From contig JBDKFK010000007.1 of NCBI GenBank assembly GCA_039798745.1, forward strand, positions 1-59,659: a DNA stretch of 59,659 nt. Direction: 5' to 3'. The stretch comes from JBDKFK01 sp039798745 (GTDB taxonomy: Bacteria; Patescibacteriota; Microgenomatia; UBA1406; GWC2-37-13). The notes beneath the pieces are model-generated. The model made no database searches. It saw only the letters and a list, made by a program, of their open reading frames with translations, and was not told the origin of the DNA. The position numbers were made by a program, and so were the translations under genes. Position 1 is the first letter of the stretch; each line of letters starts with the position of its first letter. Positions 14,547 through 23,433 of the stretch are shown here, piece after piece.

Positions 14547-17357
14547 ATGCGAAAAACCTTTGCTGATGTTCAACGTAATGTTTCAGAGATAGCTAACAGA
14601 CAAATATACACGTCCGATGTACTATATGAACTTATGGCAGCATATGGTCGTTCTGCATCTTCAATAACTAAGCTAAGAAATGGAGTTATAAACCTTGCTG
14701 ATGACCCAAATCACAGTGTGCTTCAAAGAGGAGTAGTCTACTTTAGAGAAGTCCTAAAAGCTGCAAGCCTACCAGCCGAAGTAGAAAATCTTGAGATGGA
14801 TCCTTTAACTACAAGATATAACCCTAGGTTTTTAATTGTTACAGATTTAACATCATTTGCAGCAAAGGATACAAAAAAAGGCAATACACTTGAGTTAAAG
14901 TGGGAAAACATTGATAGAAATGTTGATTTTTTCTATGGTTGGACTGGGGATGAAGTTGTAGATGAAAAAACTGAAGCAGCTGCAGACCGAAGGGCTGCAG
15001 ACAAAATGAAAGAATTATATTCTGAGGTGGAAAAGGTGAACATTGAACATTTAACTGAGAAAAATAGTAACTTCCGACATGAACTTAATGTTTTTTTCAC
15101 TCGCCTTCTTTTTTGTTTTTTTGCTGAAGATACACGTGTTTTTACAAAAGACGGCAGTAATATTTTTACCAGTTCTATCAAGGATTTCACTCAAACAGAC
15201 GGCAGTGACTTAGATCAATTTTTAGGTACTCTTTTCGAATCACTAGACACAAAAGATAAAAGCGAATATACAAGTCCTTTTTCTAATTTTCCGTATGTAA
15301 ATGGTAGTCTATTTGATAAAAAAAAGGGCATTACGATACCTAAGTTTAATGCACAAGCAAGAAAGTTGATTCTTGACTGCGGTGCATTAAGTTGGGCGGA
15401 AATAAACCCGGATATCTTCGGCTCTATGTTTCAAAGTATCGTCGATGAAGCACTGCGAGAGACTCATGGCATGCATTACACTTCTGTTCCAAACATTATG
15501 AAGACTATCGAGCCTTTGTTTCTCGATGAGCTACGTAATGAATTTGATAAATATTTTAACAACAAAGATAAACTTGGCAAGCTTCATGAGCGCATATCCA
15601 AAATCAAAATATTTGATCCTGCATGCGGATCTGGAAATTTTCTTATTATTGCCTACAAAGAGCTTCGTAAACTTGAACATGCGATAATCGATCGAGTGTT
15701 TGAAAAGGATTATGAAAGAGCTGCGATGGCTGGAAAACTTACAAGCAGAATTGACTTAAATAATTTTTATGGTATAGAAATAGATGATTTTGCCTGCGAA
15801 GTCGCCGTTCTTTCCTTATATATTGCCAAGCACCAGATGAATATTGAGTTTGAAAAGCAATTTGGAAGAAGAATTGAACTAATTCCACTTGAGGATAAAG
15901 CAAATATAGTAAAGGCGAATGCAGCAAGAATCGATTGGCAGGATGTATGCCCGAATAAACCTCATTCTATAGGAGAATCCACTTTTAAACAGGTGAAGTT
16001 AATCGCAGACGAATTCGAACAAAAAGAGTTAATCGATATTGAACATAATAAGAAGATTTGGGATGAAATTTATTTAATTAGCAATCCCCCATATCAAGGA
16101 GCCAGAAAACAATCTGCGGATCAGAAAAGGGATATGAGTGTAATTTTTGAAGGTGTTATAGATAGATTTAATGATTTAGACTATATATCCATTTGGTTTT
16201 GTAAAGGAGTTATATACATAAAAGACTCATTAGCTAAGCTTGCATTTGTATCAACAAATTCAATAACTCAAGGGCAACAAGTATCCTTTCTTTGGCCAAT
16301 AATTTTTAATAATGATGAGGAGATTAATTTTGCTCATCTATCGTTTAAATGGGAAAACAATGCTGGAGGGAATGCCGGTGTTACTGTTATTATAATCAGC
16401 ATAAGGAACAAGTCTAAAGAGCCGAAGTATTTATTTGATGGCATTGTCAGATTAAATTGTAGAAATATCAGCCCATATTTAATTGATTCCGACCAAAATA
16501 CCATCGTTAACCCAAGAAATAAAAATTTATCAGGATTACCACCGATGGATTTTGGTAGTATGCCAAACGATGGAGGAAATTTTATTTTGACTGTAGAAGA
16601 AAAAGCTTATCTTGAAAATAAATATCCCAATGCCAAGAAATTTATAAAATCATTTATTGGGGCTGAAGAATTTATTAATGGTATTAGTAGGTATTGTTTA
16701 TGGATTACAGATACTAATATACATGAAGCAAAAGTAATTGATGAAATAAAGAAACGGATAGATAATGTTAGGGAAAAAAGAAACAAAAGTATACGAGGTG
16801 CAACTAATAAATTAGCAAATTATCCTCATAGATTCGGAGAGATAAGATATAAAGTTACCGATTCAATAATCGTACCTAGAGTGTCATCTGAAAGAAGAGA
16901 ATATATTATTGCGGGTTATCTAAATAAAAATACCATAATTTCTGATGCTGCAAATGCGATTTATGATGCTGAGCTATGGGTATTTAGCATTTTAGTTTCC
17001 AGAATGCATATGGTGTGGGTTAAAACTGTGGCAGGCAGACTAAAAACGGATATAAGGTATTCGACAGATATCGTTTATAATACTTTTCCTACCCCATCAG
17101 TATCAGTTGAACAAAAAGAAGCTTTAGCTAGAAGAGCAAAAGAAATAATATTTGCCAGGGAGATGCATACAGAGATCACGCTTGCAGAAATGTATGACCC
17201 TGATAAAATGCCAGAGGATTTAAGAGGAGCTCATCATCAAAATGACATATTAGTAGATAGACTGTACCGACAAAAACCCTATGAAAATGACGAAGAAAGA
17301 CTTGCTGATTTATTTGCATTATATGAGAAAATGATTTCAGAGGAAAAAAAGAAATGA
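14547..17357 (+). CDS. MmeI-like class I DNA adenine methyltransferase
   Basis: 936 residues. The N-terminal region has NPRFLIVTDLTSFAAKDTKKG and RNVDFFYGW, reminiscent of the MmeI N-terminal and spacer regions. The SAM motif FDPACGSGNFL is at about 356-366, YGIEIDDFACEVAVLSLYIAKHQMN follows, and the catalytic NPPY is at about 513-516 (N6-adenine type). A target-recognition-like region occupies roughly residues 580-850. I see no D...ExK nuclease signature in the first 100 residues, so it looks like a methylase without its own cleavage domain. The next gene starts inside its stop codon (ATGA, 17354-17357), which ties it to the helicase and GIY-YIG protein. Confidence 0.85.
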   Translation: MRKTFADVQRNVSEIANRQIYTSDVLYELMAAYGRSASSITKLRNGVINLADDPNHSVLQRGVVYFREVLKAASLPAEVENLEMDPLTTRYNPRFLIVTDLTSFAAKDTKKGNTLELKWENIDRNVDFFYGWTGDEVVDEKTEAAADRRAADKMKELYSEVEKVNIEHLTEKNSNFRHELNVFFTRLLFCFFAEDTRVFTKDGSNIFTSSIKDFTQTDGSDLDQFLGTLFESLDTKDKSEYTSPFSNFPYVNGSLFDKKKGITIPKFNAQARKLILDCGALSWAEINPDIFGSMFQSIVDEALRETHGMHYTSVPNIMKTIEPLFLDELRNEFDKYFNNKDKLGKLHERISKIKIFDPACGSGNFLIIAYKELRKLEHAIIDRVFEKDYERAAMAGKLTSRIDLNNFYGIEIDDFACEVAVLSLYIAKHQMNIEFEKQFGRRIELIPLEDKANIVKANAARIDWQDVCPNKPHSIGESTFKQVKLIADEFEQKELIDIEHNKKIWDEIYLISNPPYQGARKQSADQKRDMSVIFEGVIDRFNDLDYISIWFCKGVIYIKDSLAKLAFVSTNSITQGQQVSFLWPIIFNNDEEINFAHLSFKWENNAGGNAGVTVIIISIRNKSKEPKYLFDGIVRLNCRNISPYLIDSDQNTIVNPRNKNLSGLPPMDFGSMPNDGGNFILTVEEKAYLENKYPNAKKFIKSFIGAEEFINGISRYCLWITDTNIHEAKVIDEIKKRIDNVREKRNKSIRGATNKLANYPHRFGEIRYKVTDSIIVPRVSSERREYIIAGYLNKNTIISDAANAIYDAELWVFSILVSRMHMVWVKTVAGRLKTDIRYSTDIVYNTFPTPSVSVEQKEALARRAKEIIFAREMHTEITLAEMYDPDKMPEDLRGAHHQNDILVDRLYRQKPYENDEERLADLFALYEKMISEEKKK

Positions 17358-19327
17358 AAGACGCTACTATAAATATCATAAACAATACATATGACCAAAC
17401 AGGTCAGAGTAAAAAACTTAATAATCTAGGGATGCGCGAAATGCAACAGCGTGCCTATGAGAAAAGAAAAAGTAAGCACTTACTTATTAAAGCACCACCA
17501 GCCTCTGGTAAATCACGAGCTTTAATGTATATAGCGCTTGATAAGTTAAATAATCAGGGGTTGAAAAAAGTTATTGTTGCAGTACCTGAAACTTCGATAG
17601 GTGCATCATTTTCAAGTACAAATTTAACAGAAAGCGGTTTCTCTACAGACTGGGTTGTTGAACCACGTAACAATCTTTGTACTGGTACTGGAGATGATAA
17701 AAGTAAAGTTGCAGCTTTTATAAGATTCATGCAAGGAGATGATAAAATCCTAATCTGTACACATGCTACTTTACGTTACGCATTTGAAGAAATAAATCCG
17801 AATGATTTTGATAATTGCGTACTAGCAATAGACGAGTTTCATCACGTATCAACAAGTGACGTGAGTATATTAGGGAACTTAGTCAGAAATGTCATGCGCT
17901 CATCTAGTGTTCAGATGATTGCTATGACAGGGTCTTACTTCAGAGGAGATGCAGTTCCGATTTTGCGAGCAGAAGATGAAATGGCTTTTGATAAAGTGAC
18001 ATATACCTACTATGAACAGCTCAACGGTTATGAATATTTAAAAACACTCGGTATTGGATATCACTTTTACACAGGTAGCTATCTAGACCCAGGTGCACTT
18101 GAAGCTGTTTTAGACACAACTAAAAAAACTATTATCCATATACCTAATGTTAATTCTAAGGAATCTACCCAAATAGGAAAGCATGAAGAAGTTCAACAAA
18201 TTTATGGACTCATTGGTGAGTGGCAAGAACAAGATCCTGATACTGGCATAGAGCTTTTAAAGACATCGGATGGCAGATTACTTAAGGTTGCAAATCTAGT
18301 TGAAGATGAACCGTCTCATCGGACTAAGCTTGATAATTACTTGGCTGAAGTAGCTAGAAATGATATTAATGGTGTCGATGTTATAGTTGCACTTGGAAAA
18401 GCGAAAGAAGGATTTGACTGGCCATATTGCGAACAAGCTTTAACCGTGGGTTACCGTGCAAGCTTGACAGAAATCGTACAAATCATTGGGAGATGTACTC
18501 GAGATAGTTATAATAAATCACATGCTCAATTTACCAATTTAATTGTTCAACCTAATGGAACCCGAGACGATATACAAATTTCCGTTAACAATATGCTCAA
18601 AGCAATTACAGCCTCATTACTAATGGAGCAAGTTCTTGCTCCTAACTTCACCTTTAAACCTCGGACATCTCCTACCCAAAAAACTCAGGCAGGTGAAGTT
18701 TTCGTTAAAGGATTAAGACAGCCCATGAATGAAAAAGTAAAAAGGATACTAGAAACCGAACTAGATGATTTAACAGCTGCTGTATTGCAAGACACTCAGT
18801 ATCAACGATCTGTTGCAGCAAATCTCCCATCGGAATATAGAAAACACCTCCAATCAAAAATAATCAGAGAGAAACTTCCTGGATTGAACGATGAGGAAAT
18901 AGAAGTTACACGCCAATATTTAGCAAGTAACCTGGCTTTTAAAACTGGCAGAATAACAGAAGACGGAGGTAGAAAGTTTATAACTATGGCGAATAGTTTT
19001 GTTAACTTAGACGAATTAACAATAGATTTAATTGATTCTATAAATCCATTTCAGCACGCTTTTGAAGTCATCTCAAAAGAAATAGGAACAGACGTATTTC
19101 GAGTTATACAAGACACCATCTCAGGTTCTCGGATAGATATGTCAGATGAGGATGCACTTATTCTTGTCCCGCAAATCAAAGCTTATGTAGTTGCACACAA
19201 TGGTAAATATCCTATGCTCAACTCAAATGATAAGAATGAAAAATTATTAGCACAGGCGCAAGCCTACTTAACAGCGAGATACGCTCAGCTTCAAAGAGAA
19301 AAGGAGCGGAAAGAACAAAATGACTAA
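17354..19327 (+). CDS. SF2 DNA helicase of a restriction cassette
   Basis: 657 residues. Walker A is APPASGKS at about 47-54; the Walker B box is AIDEFHH (DEFH) at about 158-164; MTGSYFRGDAV serves as motif III. The second RecA domain has VALGKAKEGFDWP and QIIGRCTRD (motif VI, arginine finger). The C-terminal 230 residues are helical and unassigned. It starts within the methylase stop codon and overlaps the GIY-YIG gene by 8 nt, so all three are translated together. The likely role is ATP-dependent translocation for a restriction complex in which the methylase recognises DNA and the GIY-YIG protein cuts. Confidence 0.87.
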   Translation: MKDATINIINNTYDQTGQSKKLNNLGMREMQQRAYEKRKSKHLLIKAPPASGKSRALMYIALDKLNNQGLKKVIVAVPETSIGASFSSTNLTESGFSTDWVVEPRNNLCTGTGDDKSKVAAFIRFMQGDDKILICTHATLRYAFEEINPNDFDNCVLAIDEFHHVSTSDVSILGNLVRNVMRSSSVQMIAMTGSYFRGDAVPILRAEDEMAFDKVTYTYYEQLNGYEYLKTLGIGYHFYTGSYLDPGALEAVLDTTKKTIIHIPNVNSKESTQIGKHEEVQQIYGLIGEWQEQDPDTGIELLKTSDGRLLKVANLVEDEPSHRTKLDNYLAEVARNDINGVDVIVALGKAKEGFDWPYCEQALTVGYRASLTEIVQIIGRCTRDSYNKSHAQFTNLIVQPNGTRDDIQISVNNMLKAITASLLMEQVLAPNFTFKPRTSPTQKTQAGEVFVKGLRQPMNEKVKRILETELDDLTAAVLQDTQYQRSVAANLPSEYRKHLQSKIIREKLPGLNDEEIEVTRQYLASNLAFKTGRITEDGGRKFITMANSFVNLDELTIDLIDSINPFQHAFEVISKEIGTDVFRVIQDTISGSRIDMSDEDALILVPQIKAYVVAHNGKYPMLNSNDKNEKLLAQAQAYLTARYAQLQREKERKEQND

Positions 19328-20489
19328 AATAGACTTTACAGATAAATTAATCAATCTTTTTGAATCCGAAGATGGTGAACTTTTCAAACCTAAGGAAAGA
19401 CCATTAACTCTTACTCCAGATGACAGACTAACCGAATCTTTTAAGAAGATTATTGAGTTTGTAGATGAATATGATCGCATACCTGATATTGAATCTCTAG
19501 ATATTAACGAAGCAATGTTTGCAAAAAGACTTGAAGCAATCAAAAACAATCCTGAAAAAACCGAAGCATTAATGCAGTTTGACACACTAGGTCTCCTTGT
19601 AGGCCCAGAGGTGCCTAAAACAGTTGAAGACTTATTCGAAAAAGATGAATTTGGACTTTTTAGTGGTTCTGGTAGTGAAGTTTTGAAAGTTAAAAACGTA
19701 CCTGCTTACATAAAAGCATCCCCTGACTCAATAGCACGTAGAAAGAAAGCTGAAGATTTTAATTTATATAAACAAGGCTTTATAGATATGCAAAAGGGAT
19801 TGGAATCAGGTAAATATAAATTAGTACGATTTACGAACAGTAATCAAATAAAAGTTGGCCGTTACTACATTTCAATGGGGCTTATGGTATTTGTTGAGAG
19901 AATTGGAGATAAAAAAATTGTCCACGGGATTACCAAAGCAAGAACGCGGTTAATTTTTGAAAATGGAACTGAATCAGAGATGTACGATAGATCGCTAGCC
20001 ATAGATCTTTATGAGGACGGTTATTGTGTAGTAAGTGAAGAAGAATTATTTGATGACATTAACATTATTGACGATATTAAAGGGTACATTTACGTAGTTC
20101 GATCCTTAAGTGAGGATCCTAAAATAAGTACTATAGAAAATTTATATAAAATAGGTTTTTCAACAACTCCAGTATCGAAAAGAATTTCGGGCACAAAGGA
20201 TGACCCTACTTATTTAATGGCTGAAGTTGAACTTGTTGAGAGCTTCAAGGTTACGGGAGAGTACAATCCACAGAAAATTGAGCATTTTATTCATAGAATA
20301 TTCACTGATGCTGCGCTTGATATATCAATTATTGATAAACATGGTAGAAATTATATTCCTAAAGAATGGTATTGTGTACCAATTCATATCATCAGACTAG
20401 CAGTTGAACTAATTGCTACTGGAGAAATAGTTAATTATATATTTGATTCAAATACTCAACGAATGATTGAGATTTCTAGGAGCTCCTAA
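19320..20489 (+). CDS. GIY-YIG (T5orf172-type) nuclease
   Basis: 389 residues. The C-terminal third is a GIY-YIG domain of the T5orf172/MUG113 kind: GYIYVVRSLS, then ENLYKIGFSTTPVSKRI (catalytic Arg), then YNPQKIEHFIHRIF (catalytic His/Glu region), then PKEWYCVPI. The N-terminal part is acidic (FESEDGELFKPKERP) and helical; residues 120-250 contain a region with VGRYYISMGLMVFVERIGDK. It overlaps the helicase by 8 nt and is the probable cleavage subunit of this cassette. Confidence 0.83.
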   Translation: MTKIDFTDKLINLFESEDGELFKPKERPLTLTPDDRLTESFKKIIEFVDEYDRIPDIESLDINEAMFAKRLEAIKNNPEKTEALMQFDTLGLLVGPEVPKTVEDLFEKDEFGLFSGSGSEVLKVKNVPAYIKASPDSIARRKKAEDFNLYKQGFIDMQKGLESGKYKLVRFTNSNQIKVGRYYISMGLMVFVERIGDKKIVHGITKARTRLIFENGTESEMYDRSLAIDLYEDGYCVVSEEELFDDINIIDDIKGYIYVVRSLSEDPKISTIENLYKIGFSTTPVSKRISGTKDDPTYLMAEVELVESFKVTGEYNPQKIEHFIHRIFTDAALDISIIDKHGRNYIPKEWYCVPIHIIRLAVELIATGEIVNYIFDSNTQRMIEISRSS

Positions 20490-20640
20490 CTCAACTGGAT
20501 ACTTTGTTTATTGCAACGGAGATACGAGTAAAGAAGCTTTTGACGGGAAGTTAGAGTTCGATATCAAAATTATTCCCTATACCGGGGAAGACTCATGGGT
20601 ACAAAAGACTGTACTTGATTCAATAGAATGCTTAAAATGA
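20467..20640 (+). pseudogene. Possible gene remnant after the GIY-YIG gene
   Basis: A 57-codon open frame starting at TTG 20467 in a different frame from the GIY-YIG gene, whose end it overlaps. The product, LGAPNSTGYFVYCNGDTSKE followed by LEFDIKIIPYTGEDSW and ending DSIECLK, looks like the C-terminus of a folded protein and not like random translation. There is no ribosome site or ATG. Either a truncated gene left by rearrangement or a frameshift-accessed extension. 20641-20721 contains nothing recognisable. Confidence 0.4.
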
Positions 20641-20721
20641 GACACTCTTCCAGATTCAGGCGCAGAGCGTGACTTTTGCTTATATAGAAAAGCTTTCAGG
20701 CAATTTGAAAAATAATAAACA

Positions 20722-21978
20722 TTATGTCTCATACAGATCCTCTAATTCCTTTACGGCACCAAATGCTATGCGGTCAATAACGGTATCCTCCATACCCATC
20801 ATTATGGCAGGAGTCACCACAAACTCGCCATATTTATCATTTATTTTATCCATCGCATCGCTGACCTTCCTTATTTTATCTCCAGACACATCAAATAATG
20901 ACATCTGAGAATTACCACATGGCTCTAAGTCATAACAGGAAACAGATAGCTTAGACACTACCTTGTGTTCAGGCTGCTGATTGAATATTAACTGAGCCGC
21001 ACGATATAACTCCATCGTTGCAAACATATCTCGATCTGTTTGTCGTGCACGGTGCCAGTACGTCCAATCATCATATATCATGGCGACATGTATACCTCGT
21101 GCGGTCAGGTTGTGTCGTCTCAGACGCCTTCCCATCTTCTCAGATAGTTTCATGAGGATCCTTGAAAGTTCCTGAGGATCACCCGTCTTCTTACTGAGCG
21201 CATAATCTTGACCGATGCTTTTCCTTTTAAAGTCCATATCATCAACTTCCCATCCTCTCAGACGTTTATACCAGTAATATCCAACAATGGACTGAAAGAC
21301 TTGTTTCTTCAGGGTATCCATAGGCGCATCAAGAAACTGGATAGGTGTATGAATACCATGTATATTGAGGCGCGCCTGGAACTTAACATTTATTCCGTTT
21401 AGATCGATCAGGGTGAGTTTACTCATAACCTGTCTCAAGTTCTCATGCGTAATTATTTCCAGCCCGTCCGGTTTTTTAAGCCCGGCCGCTTGTTTTGCTA
21501 AAAATCTATTGGTCGATATGCCGATACTACAGCTTATCCATTCTCCTATTTCTGACCTCATCCGGCGCTTTATTTCATTACCTATGTCAGTCAAACTTCT
21601 GGATCTTAGTATTTTTTCCATGTCTGAAAAATCTATCACAGCCTCATCAATACTTTTGGGTGTTACGTTCGGGCTGTAGTCCTTGAATATCTTTTTGAAC
21701 TTAACATGTACGTCACGCACCATCACCGTATCGGTCATGCGAGAAATAACGGCAGGGCAGAGAAGACGTGCTTCCCGTAACGTCATGCCTGTTTTGACGC
21801 CATAGCGTTTTGCTTCAATTGAGGGAGACAGCACACACCCATTAGGCGTGTCATATGCGACCATGACCAGCGGTTTATTACGAAGGTGAACAAATGCCTG
21901 CTGTGTGCAGGTCGCAAAGCATGAGTTAAGGTCTATGTGCATGATAAGAGGTCTGTTTCGGTTAAGTTGTAGTTCCAT
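20722..21978 (-). CDS. Y-family (DinB/UmuC-like) translesion DNA polymerase
   Basis: 418 residues. The palm has HIDLNSCFATCTQ (first catalytic Asp) and SIDEAVIDFS (catalytic Asp/Glu). The thumb HhH has LTLIDLNGINVKFQARLNIHGIHT, followed by a little-finger domain with GQDYALSKKTGDPQEL. A beta-clamp binding motif, QMSLFD, sits near residue 366. It bypasses lesions during replication. Its start overlaps the upstream small gene by 17 nt. A GAAC-N4-GTTC SOS box at 22242-22253 precedes the pair. On a mobile element it may help convert or repair incoming single-stranded DNA after transfer. Confidence 0.9.
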   Translation of the reverse strand: MELQLNRNRPLIMHIDLNSCFATCTQQAFVHLRNKPLVMVAYDTPNGCVLSPSIEAKRYGVKTGMTLREARLLCPAVISRMTDTVMVRDVHVKFKKIFKDYSPNVTPKSIDEAVIDFSDMEKILRSRSLTDIGNEIKRRMRSEIGEWISCSIGISTNRFLAKQAAGLKKPDGLEIITHENLRQVMSKLTLIDLNGINVKFQARLNIHGIHTPIQFLDAPMDTLKKQVFQSIVGYYWYKRLRGWEVDDMDFKRKSIGQDYALSKKTGDPQELSRILMKLSEKMGRRLRRHNLTARGIHVAMIYDDWTYWHRARQTDRDMFATMELYRAAQLIFNQQPEHKVVSKLSVSCYDLEPCGNSQMSLFDVSGDKIRKVSDAMDKINDKYGEFVVTPAIMMGMEDTVIDRIAFGAVKELEDLYET

Positions 21979-22222
21979 CGGTTATTTCGTTTAATGTCCA
22001 ATGTAGATTTTCTGTATCAAGAGATAATCTGAAATCTGTATTGCCATCGGTAACATGGAAGATATGTAAGATCGTTCTGCCCTGGCGTACCTTATGGTAA
22101 TACCCCAGTTTTTTCATAATATACAGCCTTCCTTGCCACCGCATCCGGCGGGGCATGACCAGTCCTGTCATTCTGTTATATATAAGCTCGACTGATACTT
22201 TTTCATTAATGACTTCATTCAT
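21962..22222 (-). CDS. Small protein coupled to the Y-family polymerase
   Basis: 86 residues from ATG 22222 (MNEVINEKVSVELIYNRM), containing PRRMRWQGRLYIMKKLGYYHKVRQG and ending WTLNEITDGTTT. The pattern of a short beta-rich protein with RW.GR.Y resembles DUF6504-type proteins encoded beside mutasome polymerases in other bacteria; I regard this as a resemblance only. A GTG start at 22270 is possible but would place the SOS box inside the coding region, so I prefer 22222. The gene overlaps the polymerase start by 17 nt. Confidence 0.65.
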   Translation of the reverse strand: MNEVINEKVSVELIYNRMTGLVMPRRMRWQGRLYIMKKLGYYHKVRQGRTILHIFHVTDGNTDFRLSLDTENLHWTLNEITDGTTT

Positions 22223-22241
22223 AGAGGTGAATAACTGATAT

Positions 22242-22253
22242 GAACGATTGTTC
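22242..22253. promoter_or_regulatory. LexA (SOS) box of the Gram-positive type
   Basis: GAACGATTGTTC, an exact GAAC-N4-GTTC dyad, the core of the Bacillus/actinobacterial LexA operator. It is 20 nt before the ATG of the leftward polymerase operon and about 80 nt before the rightward SRAP gene. Both neighbours are SOS-type genes, which supports the assignment. No lexA gene is present in the window. Confidence 0.75.
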
Positions 22254-22334
22254 ACTTTCAAAGTGTACACTCGTTCACCACAAGGAACAAGGAGTAAAAG
22301 ACATACAGACTATATCAAGTGGTATAATGGAGCC

Positions 22335-22949
22335 ATGTGTGGACGATATCAGATAGATGCACAAAACCCAAAGAAAATACAATCGCGTTTTCATTTAAAG
22401 AAGGAACCAACGTTCATATCTAATTGGAATGTGGCTCCATCTCAACAGATGCCCATAATAAAAGCTGACAATGAAATGGAAATAGTGAAATGGGGGTTGA
22501 AACCATTCTTTATGGATAAAGATTTGATAAATATACGCGCTGAGTCACTTGAAAAATCGTGGACACACAAATATTTTCAGCATCAACGGTGTTTAATACC
22601 GGCAAGTGGTTTTTATGAGTGGAAAAAATCCAAAGAGGGGAAAGTTCCCTATTACATCCATTTAAAAGATGAACCACTATTCGCATTTGCAGGAGTATAT
22701 TCCGAGTCGTCAGGATACAGTATCATAACAACCACCCCAAATGATGTAATGTCTGACATCCACAACAGAATGCCCGTAATACTTGAAAAAAAGGAAGAAC
22801 AAGAATGGTTAAATCCAGATATGGTTGAAATTGATGAGATACAAACATACCTTAAACCATATCCCGCACAGCACATGGAAGCATACCCCGTATCTTCCCG
22901 AGTAAATTCACCTGCATTCAACGATAACTCACTTATCAAGGCTACATAA
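22335..22949 (+). CDS. SRAP-domain (YedK/HMCES-like) abasic-site protein
   Basis: 204 residues. Begins MCGRYQ, where Cys2 is the catalytic residue that cross-links to abasic sites after Met removal. Further SRAP marks are NWNVAPSQQMPII, WGLKPFF, INIRAESLEKSW, CLIPASGFYEW and the catalytic-His motif HNRMPVIL. I start it at ATG 22335 and not at 22248 because Cys must be residue 2. TATAAT (22323-22328) ends 6 nt before this ATG, so the transcript is leaderless. It shields abasic sites in single-stranded DNA, which fits a conjugative element carrying a translesion polymerase. Confidence 0.92.
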   Translation: MCGRYQIDAQNPKKIQSRFHLKKEPTFISNWNVAPSQQMPIIKADNEMEIVKWGLKPFFMDKDLINIRAESLEKSWTHKYFQHQRCLIPASGFYEWKKSKEGKVPYYIHLKDEPLFAFAGVYSESSGYSIITTTPNDVMSDIHNRMPVILEKKEEQEWLNPDMVEIDEIQTYLKPYPAQHMEAYPVSSRVNSPAFNDNSLIKAT

Positions 22950-23076
22950 GTATACCCAGGGTCACGTTTTCATCTGATTACCTTCGAACATGATGGTTAT
23001 TTTATAACTCTGATACTATAAGTCTCTTCTTTTCATAACGACCCCGTATTTTTACCTTTTGCATATATTATTGCCG

Positions 23077-23105
23077 TTGACACGCGCCAAAGCAATGTAT
23101 ATAAT
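23077..23105 (+). promoter_or_regulatory. Consensus promoter of the transfer operon
   Basis: TTGACA (23077-23082), 17-bp spacer, TATAAT (23100-23105). ATG of the first gene is 15 nt beyond the -10, giving a 5' UTR of only about 9 nt. It is one of the few perfect -35/-10 pairs in the window and should drive 23121-30109. Bases 22950-23076 hold nothing else I recognise. Confidence 0.8.
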
Positions 23106-23120
23106 CCGCATTACAATATT

Positions 23121-23405
23121 ATGGGTAACAATATTTCAGGGTATGATACTGCTAAACCAATTCAATTTGAAAACCTCGACCAACTTCTATGGGGTGTTGT
23201 AAAGACGTTGCAATATTTTTCTCTCCCAGTTATGGCACTTTCAATCGCTGCGTTAGGAATCGCGCTCATTGCTAGCGGAGATGACACAGAGCGTAAATCA
23301 CGACTTAAAGGATGGATATTTAATATTTTGATCGGCGGTTTGTTAGTCTTTGGTGCGGCAAGTATTGCGAGTGTCCTGAAACAGTTTGTTGGCGGCACAA
23401 ACTAA
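23121..23405 (+). CDS. VirB2/TrbC-like small membrane protein
   Basis: 94 residues with two hydrophobic helices (about 34-54 and 65-88) separated by a short basic loop GDDTERKSRLKGW. This size and arrangement is that of VirB2/TrbC pilin-like subunits, which normally precede VirB3/VirB4/VirB6 genes. There is no clear cleavable signal peptide. It is the first gene of the transfer operon. Identification rests on size, topology and position, because pilin sequences diverge quickly. Confidence 0.65.
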   Translation: MGNNISGYDTAKPIQFENLDQLLWGVVKTLQYFSLPVMALSIAALGIALIASGDDTERKSRLKGWIFNILIGGLLVFGAASIASVLKQFVGGTN

Positions 23406-23433
23406 AAAACGCCTGAGTCCATCTGGCCGCTAT

